From Candidatus Barnesiella excrementavium (lineage in GTDB: Bacteria > Bacteroidota > Bacteroidia > Bacteroidales > Barnesiellaceae), in assembly GCA_019115485.1 (NCBI GenBank), contig DXDM01000016.1:45921-109920 (forward strand): 64,000 bases of DNA, given 5' to 3'. The notes under the pieces were generated by a model. That model worked only from the letters and a program-made list of their open reading frames with translations, was not told the DNA's origin and made no database searches. Numbering within the stretch: the first letter of the stretch is position 1; every line of letters begins with the position of its first letter. The position numbers and the translations under genes were made by a program. This document shows, one piece after another, positions 47,114-56,445 of the stretch.

Positions 47114-48295
47114 ATGAAAACTACCGTTGGCGTTTTTTTCGGAGGCCGCTCGACCGAGCACGAAATCTCCGTCATCTCGGCTTTGCAAGCCATCAATGCC
47201 TTTAACAAGGATAAATATGAAATCATACCCATATACATCACCAAACAGGGTCGCTGGTTCAGCGGCGACGCCCTGCTCACGGTGAAGAACTACCGCGACA
47301 TGGCCGCCCTGCAAAAGATGTGTACCGAGGTCTACATGATTCCCGAATATGGCGACTACAACGTCTACCGCAAGAAAAAACCCCTCTTCGGGAGCGACGT
47401 GTGGGCCAAACTCGACGTAGTCGTGCCCGTGCTGCACGGCAGCAACGGCGAGGACGGTATCTTCGAGGGCGTGCTCGAATCCATCGGTATCCCCTATGCC
47501 GGTTGCAACACCCTGGCCTCGGCCAACGGCATGGACAAAATCACCATGAAGATGATCATGCAGCAGAGCGGAATCCCCATTGTCGACTACGTGTGGTTCA
47601 CCGACAAGCAGTGGTTTGCCCAGCGCGACCAACTCATCGAGGAGATTGAGACCCGCCTCGGCTACCCCGTCATCGTGAAACCGGCCAATCTGGGTTCGAG
47701 CGTGGGTATCTCGCACGCCGACAACCGCGAAGAGCTCATCGCCAAAATCGACGTGGCCGAGAAATACTCCACCCGCATCGTCATCGAGGACATGGTCGAG
47801 GAGCTGAAAGAGATCAACTGCTCGGTACTGGGCGACTGCGACGACTACCGCACCTCGGTGTGCGAGGAGCCCATCAAGAGTGGCGACATTCTCACCTACG
47901 AAGATAAATACATGGGCGGCGGCAAGTCGAACAAAGGCATGCAGGCCACCCAGAAACGTATCCCGGCCGACCTCACCCCCGAGGAGACCGCCCGCGTGCA
48001 GTTCCTGGCCGGCGAGACCTTCCGGGTACTCTCGTGCCACGGCGTGGCCCGCGTCGACTTCATGATCGACGGCAAGAGCGGCAACATCTACGTGAACGAA
48101 ATCAACACCATTCCCGGCTCCCTCTCGTTCTACCTGTGGGAGGCATCGGGTATCCCCTTCGACCAACTCATGGACCGGCTGGTCGACCTCGCCCTCAAAC
48201 GCAAGCGCGAGTCTTCCATGAAGACCGTCAGCTACGACCAGAACATCTTCAACCTGGGCAAGGGTATCAAGGGCGGCAAGATGGGGGCGAAGTAA
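47114..48295 (+). CDS. ddl: D-alanine--D-alanine ligase
   Basis: 393 residues, longer than the usual 310-370. ATP-grasp ligase with [61 protein letters not shown] and [12 protein letters not shown]. The omega-loop has YEDKY, keeping the Lys-Tyr pair of D-Ala-D-Ala ligases rather than the D-lactate type, but is lengthened by a GGGKSNKG insert. A Lys/Gly-rich tail of about 40 residues follows. It makes the dipeptide that Mur ligases add to the wall stem; co-transcribed with the preceding Mur ligase. Confidence 0.93.
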   Translation: MKTTVGVFFGGRSTEHEISVISALQAINAFNKDKYEIIPIYITKQGRWFSGDALLTVKNYRDMAALQKMCTEVYMIPEYGDYNVYRKKKPLFGSDVWAKLDVVVPVLHGSNGEDGIFEGVLESIGIPYAGCNTLASANGMDKITMKMIMQQSGIPIVDYVWFTDKQWFAQRDQLIEEIETRLGYPVIVKPANLGSSVGISHADNREELIAKIDVAEKYSTRIVIEDMVEELKEINCSVLGDCDDYRTSVCEEPIKSGDILTYEDKYMGGGKSNKGMQATQKRIPADLTPEETARVQFLAGETFRVLSCHGVARVDFMIDGKSGNIYVNEINTIPGSLSFYLWEASGIPFDQLMDRLVDLALKRKRESSMKTVSYDQNIFNLGKGIKGGKMGAK

Positions 48296-48403
48296 ATCAA
48301 CACCACCGAGACTCGGTTGACACATACCCTGGGGGCGTACCGGCAACCAACCGATACGCCCCCAGTCCGTAGATACACCGGTAAAGGAACCTTCCTCCTC
48401 TCC

Positions 48404-48444
48404 ACAAAAAAACTCCCGAGGTGCAACAACCGTCACCCCGGGAG
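48404..48444 (-). terminator. Rho-independent terminator of the DUF4890-like gene
   Basis: ctcccgaggtg (48413-48423) pairs with caccccgggag (48434-48444), one wobble. The A-run at about 48405-48411 is a T-tract on the minus strand, about 40 bases past the stop. A second, T-less hairpin (48329-48365) follows ddl on the plus strand. Confidence 0.75.
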
Positions 48445-48482
48445 AATTAATTACATTGAATACCCAAAAAACACTATACTAT

Positions 48483-49082
48483 TTATAGAGAGAAAATGTC
48501 GTCCTCTTTCGGTCCCGGCTTCTCCGGCCCGGGTTTACCCGGCTCCGGTTTGAAAAGGTAGGGTCTCAATACCTCCTCTTCCATCGTTTTCCAGCGAGCA
48601 TATTGTGAGTCGTCGAGCGTCTTTTTCAACTTCTTGTCGCGCTTCTGTGCGGCCTTGTCCAACTCCTTGGCCACCTTTTCGGGGTCGGGCCGGTTCTCGT
48701 CCATGCCCATTTCGTGCGGAGGCATCGGCGGACGGCCCCCGCCCATACCTTCAAATCGACCACCACCCATCGGCGGACGGCCCCCTTGCGGGTGACCTCC
48801 GCGCGGCGGTCTCTGTTCCAATCCTTTCCGTTCTCCCCTCTGCGGCATGGGCCTGTACTTGAAAATCTTCTTTTGTTCTTCGAGTTGTATCTTGTAGACT
48901 TTCTTATACTGCTTCTCACTCAGCCCCAGCTCGGTGCTCATCACCTCGGTAATGCGACGGGCGTTCCCCTCGGGCGAAGGTATATCCTTGTACGATTTGA
49001 GCGGAGCGTCGGCAGCCCAAACGGTTGTCAGCAATCCCGACAAGGCCACCAGCCAAACACCTATCTGCAATCTACTCTTCAT
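48483..49082 (-). CDS. DUF4890-like exported Pro/Gly-rich protein
   Basis: 199 residues from ATG 49082; the frame upstream is open but the signal peptide starts here (MKSRLQIGVWLVALSGLLTTVWA). An alpha-helical segment (ITEVMSTELGLSEKQYKKVYKIQLEEQKK) resembles Spy/CpxP-like or DUF4890 proteins. A Gly/Pro/Met/Arg-rich repeat region (about 85-125, GGRPPM) precedes a second helix and a Pro/Gly/Glu/Lys tail. Periplasmic, role unknown; an envelope-stress chaperone role is only an analogy. Confidence 0.75.
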   Translation of the reverse strand: MKSRLQIGVWLVALSGLLTTVWAADAPLKSYKDIPSPEGNARRITEVMSTELGLSEKQYKKVYKIQLEEQKKIFKYRPMPQRGERKGLEQRPPRGGHPQGGRPPMGGGRFEGMGGGRPPMPPHEMGMDENRPDPEKVAKELDKAAQKRDKKLKKTLDDSQYARWKTMEEEVLRPYLFKPEPGKPGPEKPGPKEDDIFSL

Positions 49083-49250
49083 CGTCTTCTTCTTTTTCTC
49101 TGTTACAAAGAAATAACGAATGTGCGACGAATGAAAATAGTTTAGACAGACGGGGCGATTGTCACGACAAAAATGCCCGGACAAGCGGTAAAAACGGTTC
49201 TATCCCTCCGGACAGAACTTACTTCCACCTCTCGGCTCCCTGTATGAAAC

Positions 49251-49282
49251 AATGGCTGTATCCCCCTGCGGGAATACAGCCA
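49251..49282 (-). terminator. Hairpin downstream of the LRR gene
   Basis: aatggctgtatcccc pairs with the complementary gggaatacagccat across a 3-4 base loop, 25 bases past the minus-strand stop. The T-tail is weak (GTTTC). Confidence 0.6.
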
Positions 49283-49306
49283 TCGATCTATCTCAATTCC
49301 TCTCTG

Positions 49307-50777
49307 TTACAAAACGACCTTCACGGTTTGGTCGGCCACCTTGACAAGGTAGAAACCTGTGCCCGAAAATTCAAAATCGGAGGCTACACCCCGGTAAACC
49401 AACTGACCGCCCAGGCTGTATACCTCGACCGGCAGATCGGGAGCTGCGCCCTCTACACAGATGCGACCACCATCGGCCACCACCTTCAATTCGGCACCCG
49501 TGCAATCGTCGATACCCGAGGAGATATTCTCTTTGATGTTGGCAAAGAGTTTCCACCCGTCACTCTCCTGATAGGAGTCGAGCGAACCTTCCGGCACGAA
49601 AAGATTGGCTACAGCATAAACCCCGGTGTCAAAGGCCGTCTCGTTCAAAATTGGAGCCGTGGGATTCAACGACTCAACCGTTGTGATAGCAGAGCAACCG
49701 GCAAAAGCCGAAGCGTCAATCGATTGAATCGAGGAAGGAAGTACGATTTCGGTCAACCCGCTGCACCCCTGGAAAGTAGAGGTGGCAATGTGGGTCACCC
49801 TTGTGGGAAGATAGAACGAGGTGTGGCCACTGCAATCCATCAGGGCAGATTCGCCCATCGTGTCGACAGAGGAAGGGAGCACCAGTTCGGTAAGCGAGCT
49901 ACACCCCGAGAAGGCATAACGACCAATTGTAGTGACTCCCTGCGGGATAGTCACGTCTGACAACAGGCTGCAAGATTCAAATGCCGAATCCCCGATTTCC
50001 CTCACGAATGGGGGAATATCTACTGTCGACAGGCTGCTGCAACCGGCAAATATCGCCGGACTCAACGCTTCGATACCATGGGGCAAATAGACCTCTTCCA
50101 AAGAGCTACAACCATAGAAGGCCGAATCGCCTATCGACGTGGCTCCATACTGTAAATCTACCGATTTCAATCCGCTGCAATCGTAGAATGCGGCGTCGCC
50201 TATCGATTGAATCGAAGGAGAAAATACGATTTCGGTCAACCCGCTGCACCCCCGAAAGGCATAACGGCCTATCGAAGTGAGTTCCGGCGAGGAGAGACGC
50301 AATTCTGACAGCTGACTGCAATCATAGAAAGCGGCATCGCCTATCGATTGAATCGGGAAATGAAGATCGAGATCGGTCAACCCGCTGCACCCCCGGAAGG
50401 CATAACTGCCTATCGAAGTGAGTCCCCCTTCCGGCGGAAGAACCAGATCTGACAGTTGGCTGCAAAATGCAAAAGCCGAATCGCCTATCGCAGTTATCGA
50501 ATCAAAGCATAACCTCCCTCAGCGATTCACAGTTCTGGAACGCCGTTGCCCCCACAGCCTTTACCGTATACGTTTTACCCTCGTAAATCACCTCTTCCGG
50601 AATATACACACTCCCTGAATAGGAAGGGAGCGGACCGGGAGCTACTTCTACCGCAGAATCGTCGGACGAAAGTACGGTGTAATAAACTCCATCAACTGAA
50701 AAGTCGGAGGCGTAGCCTGAGAATCCGACCACTACACAAGCTATCAAAGAGAGCTCTTTAAGAATAGATTTTCTCAT
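49307..50777 (-). pseudogene. BspA-type LRR surface protein gene broken by a single-base frameshift
   Basis: The 5' part (50777-50502) encodes a signal peptide and the start of the repeat domain, ending NCESLREVML-stop. The sequence continues in the adjacent frame without a gap (SITAIGDSAFAFCSQLSDLVL...) through about eleven BspA-type leucine-rich repeats to a C-terminal segment EVYSLGGQLVYRG ... GFYLVKVADQTVKVVL, resembling a type IX secretion sorting domain. The total of 1471 bases is one more than a multiple of three. Removing one T from the TTT at about 50505-50507 restores a 489-residue protein. Genuine inactivation, phase variation and assembly error are all possible. Confidence 0.8.
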
Positions 50778-51109
50778 AATTTAATCAACTGAAATAAAAG
50801 AGAAAGATGTATAGTTGAAGTTTCATTTCATCGCTGTATATCTCTTACAATTGAAATATTCCGAACTCTGGGAAAAGACAATGACCCTTTCAATTTTCCC
50901 CTACAAAGACACAAAAATTCACAGAATTACTAATAATTTTTACAAAAACCCGCATTTAAAGACGAGAGATATACAATTTGTCTAAAAGATATAAGTTTTA
51001 TATCCCTCTGCTTATTCCACCCTCTTGCCTATGGACAAACACACCTTTGCGTATATCATACCGGCGCGAGACGCACAAAAATCGACTCGTCTCGCCCGGC
51101 CAAAAGCCA
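50778..51109 (-). promoter_or_regulatory. AT-rich upstream region of the LRR gene
   Basis: About 330 gene-free bases. On the minus strand TGTCTTTG near 50905 is a one-mismatch match to the -7 consensus. No ORF with a credible start and no dyad operator seen. Confidence 0.4.
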
Positions 51110-51139
51110 ATTGCGGCGGGCCTTAAGGTCCGCCGCAAT
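51110..51139 (-). terminator. Terminator of the ettA operon
   Basis: attgcggcgggcc pairs with ggtccgccgcaat (one wobble) with a TTAA loop, 23 bases past the ettA stop; minus-strand tail is T-rich (TGGCTTTTGG). Confidence 0.7.
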
Positions 51140-51161
51140 CTTATCTTTATATTGTCATATC

Positions 51162-52847
51162 TTACGCCATGAACTTGCGATAGCGCACCCGATGGGGCTC
51201 CACATCGCCCAGCCGTTTCTTCTTGTTCTCCTCGTACTCGGAGTAAGAACCCTCGAAGAAGAATACCTTCGAATCGCCCTCGAAGGCAAGGATATGGGTG
51301 CAGATGCGGTCGAGAAACCAGCGGTCGTGCGAGATAACCACGGCACACCCGGCAAAGTTTTCGAGCCCCTCTTCCAGCGCCCGCAGCGTATTCACGTCGA
51401 TGTCGTTGGTAGGCTCGTCGAGCAGCAGCACATTGCCCTCCTCTTTCAGGGCCATGGCCAGGTGCAGCCGGTTGCGCTCTCCACCCGAGAGCACCCCGAT
51501 GAGTTTCTCCTGGTCGGCTCCCGTGAAGTTGAATCGCGACAGGTAGGCCCGGGCATTCATGTCGCGGCCACCCATGCGGAAGGTATCGAGACCTCCCGAC
51601 ACTACTTGATAGACAGTCTTGGCCGGGTCTATATCCTTGTGGGTCTGGTCTACGTAGGCAATCTTGACCGTCTCACCCACCTCGAACGAGCCCTTGTCGC
51701 ACTGCTCCTGCCCCATGATGAGCTTGAAGAGGGTGGTCTTACCGGCTCCGTTGGGTCCGATAACCCCCACAATGCCGTTGGGCGGCAGCACAAAGTCGAG
51801 GTTGTCGAAGAGCAGTTTGTCTCCATAGGCCTTGGCCACACCGTGTGCCTCGATGACCTTGTTGCCCAGACGGGGACCGTTGGGGATAAAGATTTCGAGC
51901 TTCTCTTCGCGCTCCTTCTGGTCTTCGTTCAACAGTTTGTCATAGGAGTTCAGACGGGCCTTACCCTTCGACTGACGGGCCTTGGGGGCCATGCGCACCC
52001 ACTCCAACTCGCGTTCGAGGGTCTTGCGGCGCTTGCTGGCCTGCTTCTCCTCCATCTCCATGCGGCGAGTCTTCTGTTCGAGCCACGAGGTGTAGTTGCC
52101 CTGCCAGGGAATACCCTCGCCGCGGTCGAGTTCGAGAATCCAGCCGGCCACATGGTCGAGGAAGTAGCGGTCGTGGGTGATGGCAATCACTGTGCCGGGA
52201 TACTGGTGCAGGTGCTGTTCGAGCCAGTCGATTGACTCGGCGTCGAGGTGGTTGGTAGGTTCGTCGAGCAGCAGAATATCGGGCTGTTGCAACAGCAACC
52301 GGCAGAGGGCCACCCGGCGGCGTTCACCCCCCGAGAGGTATTTCACCAACTGGTCTTCGGGCGGACAGCGCAGGGCGTCCATGGCCTGTTCCAGTTTGTT
52401 GTCGATATTCCAGGCGTCGGAGGCGTCGATGTGGTCCTGCAACTCGGCCTGACGGGCCATGAGGGCCTCCATCTTGTCGGGATCTTCGAGCACCTCGGGG
52501 TCGCCGAACGACTCGTTCACCTTTTCATACTCGGCCAGCAGGTCGAGGATAGGCTGCACGCCCTCCTGCACCACCTCTTTCACCGTCTTTTCGGGGTCGA
52601 GCTTGGGCTCCTGTTCGAGGTAGCCTACCGAGTAACCCGGCGAGAAGACCACCTCGCCCTGATACGACTTTTCTACTCCGGCGATAATTTTCAGCAAGGT
52701 CGATTTTCCCGAGCCGTTGAGACCGATGATACCAATCTTCGCCCCATAGAAAAACGAGAGATAAATGTCTTTCAATACTTGTTTGTGGGGTGGGAACATC
52801 TTGCTCACTCCCACCATCGAGAATATTACTTTTTTGTCGTCGGCCAT
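51162..52847 (-). CDS. ettA: Energy-dependent translational throttle protein EttA (ABC-F)
   Basis: 561 residues with two intact ABC domains (GLNGSGKST and GPNGAGKTT; YLSGGERRRVALCRLLL and [30 protein letters not shown] and [14 protein letters not shown]) and the EttA arm/linker between them (residues about 235-320). It binds the ribosomal E site and gates the first peptide bond according to ATP/ADP level. Co-directional with def and ruvX, following def by 33 bases. Confidence 0.95.
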   Translation of the reverse strand: MADDKKVIFSMVGVSKMFPPHKQVLKDIYLSFFYGAKIGIIGLNGSGKSTLLKIIAGVEKSYQGEVVFSPGYSVGYLEQEPKLDPEKTVKEVVQEGVQPILDLLAEYEKVNESFGDPEVLEDPDKMEALMARQAELQDHIDASDAWNIDNKLEQAMDALRCPPEDQLVKYLSGGERRRVALCRLLLQQPDILLLDEPTNHLDAESIDWLEQHLHQYPGTVIAITHDRYFLDHVAGWILELDRGEGIPWQGNYTSWLEQKTRRMEMEEKQASKRRKTLERELEWVRMAPKARQSKGKARLNSYDKLLNEDQKEREEKLEIFIPNGPRLGNKVIEAHGVAKAYGDKLLFDNLDFVLPPNGIVGVIGPNGAGKTTLFKLIMGQEQCDKGSFEVGETVKIAYVDQTHKDIDPAKTVYQVVSGGLDTFRMGGRDMNARAYLSRFNFTGADQEKLIGVLSGGERNRLHLAMALKEEGNVLLLDEPTNDIDVNTLRALEEGLENFAGCAVVISHDRWFLDRICTHILAFEGDSKVFFFEGSYSEYEENKKKRLGDVEPHRVRYRKFMA

Positions 52848-52880
52848 ATAAAAGCAGATAAGAAGATTTTGAATGGAGTG

Positions 52881-53447
52881 TTATTTTTTGGCGGGTGTCG
52901 CTTTCACCCGGTAGTCGCAGCGCACGCGGCCTTTGATGATATTGACCAGCTTCGACTTGATGAGCTGCTTGCGAATGGGCGAGATGCGGTCGATGAAGAC
53001 CTTGCCCTCCAAGTGGTCGTATTCGTGCTGCACCACTCGCGACAGAAAACCTTCGATGACCTCGTCGTGGGCCACGAAATCCTCGTCGAGCCATTTCAAA
53101 TGAATCTTTTCGATGCGGGGCACCGGCTCGTGAATGCCGGGCAGACTGAGGCAACCCTCCTCGCGGGTCTCCTTGCGCCCCTCTTCGAGCACTTCGAGTT
53201 CGGGATTGATGAGGGTAAGTTTCTTGCCTTCGCAGTCGGGAAAATACTCGGCCATGGGACTGGCGTCGATGACAATCACACGTATCGAGAGCCCTATCTG
53301 CGGAGCTGCCAACCCGATGCCGTCGGTGGCATACATCGTCTCATACATGTTCGCAATCAGCTCTTTGAGCTGGGGGTAAGAAGCATCGATCTCTTCGGTC
53401 TCCTTACGAATTACGGGGTGTCCGTACAGGTAAACAGGTAATACCAT
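52881..53447 (-). CDS. def: Peptide deformylase
   Basis: 188 residues from the ATG at 53447 ([15 protein letters not shown]); the longer open frame would run into ruvX. The three metal/catalytic motifs are complete: [19 protein letters not shown] (Cys ligand) and QHEYDHLEG (HExxH). Removes the formyl group from nascent proteins. The start is 4 bases after the ruvX stop, so coupled. Confidence 0.96.
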   Translation of the reverse strand: MVLPVYLYGHPVIRKETEEIDASYPQLKELIANMYETMYATDGIGLAAPQIGLSIRVIVIDASPMAEYFPDCEGKKLTLINPELEVLEEGRKETREEGCLSLPGIHEPVPRIEKIHLKWLDEDFVAHDEVIEGFLSRVVQHEYDHLEGKVFIDRISPIRKQLIKSKLVNIIKGRVRCDYRVKATPAKK

Positions 53448-53451
53448 ATCC

Positions 53452-53868
53452 TTATCGTTTTTTACTTTCCAGATAATCTTGGAGGATAATCGTAGCACTT
53501 ATCTCGTCGACCAGCTCCTTGTTGCGGCGGGCCATCTTGGAGAGGCCTCCGTCGAGCATGGCCCGATGGGCCAGCACCGAGGTGAACCGCTCGTCGAAAA
53601 ACTCGACAGGTACCTGCGGAAACAGTTTCTTGAACCGGTTGACAAAGGGGGTGATATAGCGCATGTTCTCCGAGGGCTCGTTGTTCATCTGCCGGGGCAG
53701 CCCCACCACGATGCGCTCGACCTCCTCGCGCTGCATGTATTGCGTGAGGAACTCGATAAGCTGCGACGAAGCTACGGTGGTCAATCCGTTGGCGATAATC
53801 TGCAACGGGTCGGTCACGGCTATACCCGTGCGCTTCTTACCATAGTCTATCGAAAGTATCCTTGCCAT
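53452..53868 (-). CDS. ruvX: RuvX/YqgF Holliday-junction resolvase-like RNase H-fold protein
   Basis: 138 residues with [16 protein letters not shown] (first Asp), [16 protein letters not shown] and [16 protein letters not shown]. Linked in other bacteria to 16S rRNA 5' processing as well as recombination. First gene of ruvX-def-ettA. Confidence 0.93.
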   Translation of the reverse strand: MARILSIDYGKKRTGIAVTDPLQIIANGLTTVASSQLIEFLTQYMQREEVERIVVGLPRQMNNEPSENMRYITPFVNRFKKLFPQVPVEFFDERFTSVLAHRAMLDGGLSKMARRNKELVDEISATIILQDYLESKKR

Positions 53869-53987
53869 ATGTCGGGCAAAGATAGCTATTTACGCGCGAT
53901 TTGACAAATTTACGGGAGGCTTCGACTTATTTCAAAAATATTGTAGAAACTTGGCATAATCTCCCCAACAGAAAACTCTGTTTTCTT

Positions 53988-54019
53988 TTTGTCTCTTCAC
54001 ACACCTTTCACTATCTTTG
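53988..54019 (+). promoter_or_regulatory. Promoter of the mannosidase operon
   Basis: -33-like TTTG (53988-53991) and -7 TATCTTTG (54012-54019) separated by 20 bases, a close match to the Bacteroidetes consensus, about 95 bases before the GH92 ATG. Confidence 0.65.
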
Positions 54020-54113
54020 TAAAAGACAGGAGGCGGCTCAATATATATAAAAGTCAAGCGAGTATATCCTACGGTTTTCGCCTTTTGCCATTTTACAGAA
54101 ACAGGGTAATACC

Positions 54114-56396
54114 ATGAAACGCCATTCAATCCATCGTAAACTATTGCTTGTAGCCGCCCTTGTCTACGGGCTTCCGCTCTTTGCCAAGTTTTCGCCCGTC
54201 GACTGGGTCAACCCGCTGGTGGGCACGCAATCGAAATTTGAACTCTCGACCGGCAACACCTACCCGGCCATTGCCATGCCGTGGGGCATGAATTTCTGGA
54301 CTCCGCAGACCGGCGACATGGGCGACGGGTGGACCTACACCTATACGGCCGACAAAATCAAGGGTTTCAAACAGACGCACCAGCCCAGCCCCTGGATGAA
54401 CGACTATGGCCAGTTTTCGCTCATGCCGGTGACCGGCGAGAGGGTCTTCGACCAGAACCAACGGGCCAGCTGGTTCTCGCACAAGGCCGAGGTGGCCAAG
54501 CCCTACTACTATAAGGCCTATCTGGCCGACCACGACGTGACCACCGAGATGACCGTGACCGACCGGGCGGCTCTCTTCCGCTTTACCTTCCCCGAGGGTG
54601 AAGATTCGTATGTGGTGGTCGATGCCTTCGACCGGGGCTCTTCAATACGGATTATTCCCGAGGAAAACAAAATCATCGGTTACTCGACCCGCAACTCGGG
54701 CGGGGTTCCCGAGAATTTCAGGAACTACTTTGTCATCGTCTTCGACAAGCCCTTCCTCTCTACGGCCGTGGCACTCGACAACGCCATCAAGACGGACCAG
54801 ACCGAAGCCGAAGGTAATCACACGGGAGCCATTGTGGGATTCTCGACCCGGCGGGGTGAGACCGTTCACGCCCGGGTAGCCTCGTCGTTTATCAGCATCG
54901 AACAGGCTGAACTGAACTTGAAGGAACTGGGCAACGGCAACTTTGACCGACTGGTGAAACAGGGCAAATCCCGCTGGAACGAGGTGCTCTCGCGCATCGA
55001 AATCGACGACCCCAACCCCGACAACCTGCGCACCTTCTACTCCTGTCTCTACCGCTCGGTACTCTTCCCCCGCACCTTCTACGAAATCGACGCCGTGGGT
55101 CGGGCCGTCCATTACAGTCCCTACAACGGCCAGGTAATGCCCGGCTACCTCTTCACCGATACCGGTTTCTGGGACACCTTCCGCTCGCTCTTCCCCCTGC
55201 TCAACCTCGTCTACCCCTCGATGAACAAGAAGATGCAGGAGGGGTTGGTCAACACTTACCGCGAGAGCGGATTCCTGCCCGAATGGGCCAGCCCGGGCCA
55301 CCGCGACTGCATGATTGGCAACAACTCGGCTTCGATTGTGACCGATGCCTATGTCAAGGGAATCCGCGGCCACGACATCGACAAACTGTGGGAGGCTCTG
55401 AAACATGGGGCCAACGCACACCTCGAAGGGACCGCCTCGGGTCGAGTGGCATTCGAAGCCTACAACCGCCTGGGCTATGTGCCCAGCAACCAGGTGGGAC
55501 AGAGTGTGGCCCGCACACTCGAATATGCCTACAACGACTGGTGCATCTACACGCTGGGCAAGCAGCTGGGTCGCCCCGAGAGCGAAATCGGCATCTACAA
55601 GCAGCGCAGCCTCAACTACCGCAACGTCTATAACCCCCACGAGCAACTCATGGTAGGGCGCGACGACCAGGGGCGTTTCAACCCCGACTTCCGGGCCACC
55701 GACTGGAGCAACGACTTCTGCGAAGGGAACAGCTGGCATTGGAGCTTCTGTGTCTTCCACGACCCGCAAGGGCTCATCGATCTGATGGGTGGTCGACCGG
55801 CCTTCAACCACATGATGGACTCGATCTTCGTCATACCCAGTTACCTGGGTATGGATAGCCGCGACATGATTCACGAGATGCGCGAGATGCAGGTGATGAA
55901 CATGGGACAGTATGCCCATGGCAACCAACCCATACAGCACATGGTCTACCTCTACAACTACTCGGGCGAACCCTGGAAGGCACAACATCACGTGCGCGAC
56001 ATCATGCACAAGCTCTATGCCGCTACCCCCGACGGCTATTGCGGCGACGAGGACAACGGCCAGACCTCGGCCTGGTATATCTTCTCGGCGCTGGGTTTCT
56101 ACCCGGTGTGCCCGGGCACCGACCAGTATGTGCTGGGGAGTCCGCTTTTCCAGAAGGCCACCTTGCACCTGGAAAACGGGAAATCGCTCCTCATCGAGGC
56201 CGAGAACAACAGCGACACAACACCCTATATCCGCTCGATGAAACTCAACGGAAAGGGTTACCCCCACAACTACCTGACCCACGAGATGCTCACCCGGGGC
56301 GGAAGCATACAGTTTGTCATGGATTCGAAGCCCAACCGCAAGCGGGGTACCGACCCGACCGACGCCCCCTACTCCCTCTCTTTGGAGAAGGAATGA
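54114..56396 (+). CDS. GH92 family alpha-mannosidase
   Basis: 760 residues: signal peptide (cleaved near LFA-KF), N-terminal beta-sandwich beginning VDWVNPLVGTQ, then the (alpha/alpha)6 catalytic domain. It has family motifs FCEGNSWHWSFCVFHD (general-acid Glu), GNQPIQHMVYLYNYSGEPWKAQ and GDEDNGQTSAWYIFSALGFYPVCPG (acidic catalytic/Ca2+ site). GH92 enzymes are Ca2+-dependent inverting exo-alpha-mannosidases acting on N-glycans or mannans. First of two genes with the GH125 gene 49 bases downstream. Linkage specificity is not readable by eye. Confidence 0.95.
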   Translation: MKRHSIHRKLLLVAALVYGLPLFAKFSPVDWVNPLVGTQSKFELSTGNTYPAIAMPWGMNFWTPQTGDMGDGWTYTYTADKIKGFKQTHQPSPWMNDYGQFSLMPVTGERVFDQNQRASWFSHKAEVAKPYYYKAYLADHDVTTEMTVTDRAALFRFTFPEGEDSYVVVDAFDRGSSIRIIPEENKIIGYSTRNSGGVPENFRNYFVIVFDKPFLSTAVALDNAIKTDQTEAEGNHTGAIVGFSTRRGETVHARVASSFISIEQAELNLKELGNGNFDRLVKQGKSRWNEVLSRIEIDDPNPDNLRTFYSCLYRSVLFPRTFYEIDAVGRAVHYSPYNGQVMPGYLFTDTGFWDTFRSLFPLLNLVYPSMNKKMQEGLVNTYRESGFLPEWASPGHRDCMIGNNSASIVTDAYVKGIRGHDIDKLWEALKHGANAHLEGTASGRVAFEAYNRLGYVPSNQVGQSVARTLEYAYNDWCIYTLGKQLGRPESEIGIYKQRSLNYRNVYNPHEQLMVGRDDQGRFNPDFRATDWSNDFCEGNSWHWSFCVFHDPQGLIDLMGGRPAFNHMMDSIFVIPSYLGMDSRDMIHEMREMQVMNMGQYAHGNQPIQHMVYLYNYSGEPWKAQHHVRDIMHKLYAATPDGYCGDEDNGQTSAWYIFSALGFYPVCPGTDQYVLGSPLFQKATLHLENGKSLLIEAENNSDTTPYIRSMKLNGKGYPHNYLTHEMLTRGGSIQFVMDSKPNRKRGTDPTDAPYSLSLEKE

Positions 56397-56445
56397 TACC
56401 GACATTTTTAGTTCAAACACCATAAATAATTTTTGTTCTCCCTCT

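Noticed and set aside
48770..48810. Repeated ggcggacggccccc in the DUF4890-like gene as a possible mobile or CRISPR-like repeat
   Set aside because: Only two imperfect copies, in frame, encoding Gly/Arg/Pro low complexity; no regular spacing.
49307..50480. Regular spacing of similar segments suggesting a CRISPR array
   Set aside because: The periodicity of about 69 bases is the 23-residue LRR codon repeat in the coding frame; there are no conserved direct repeats with unique spacers.
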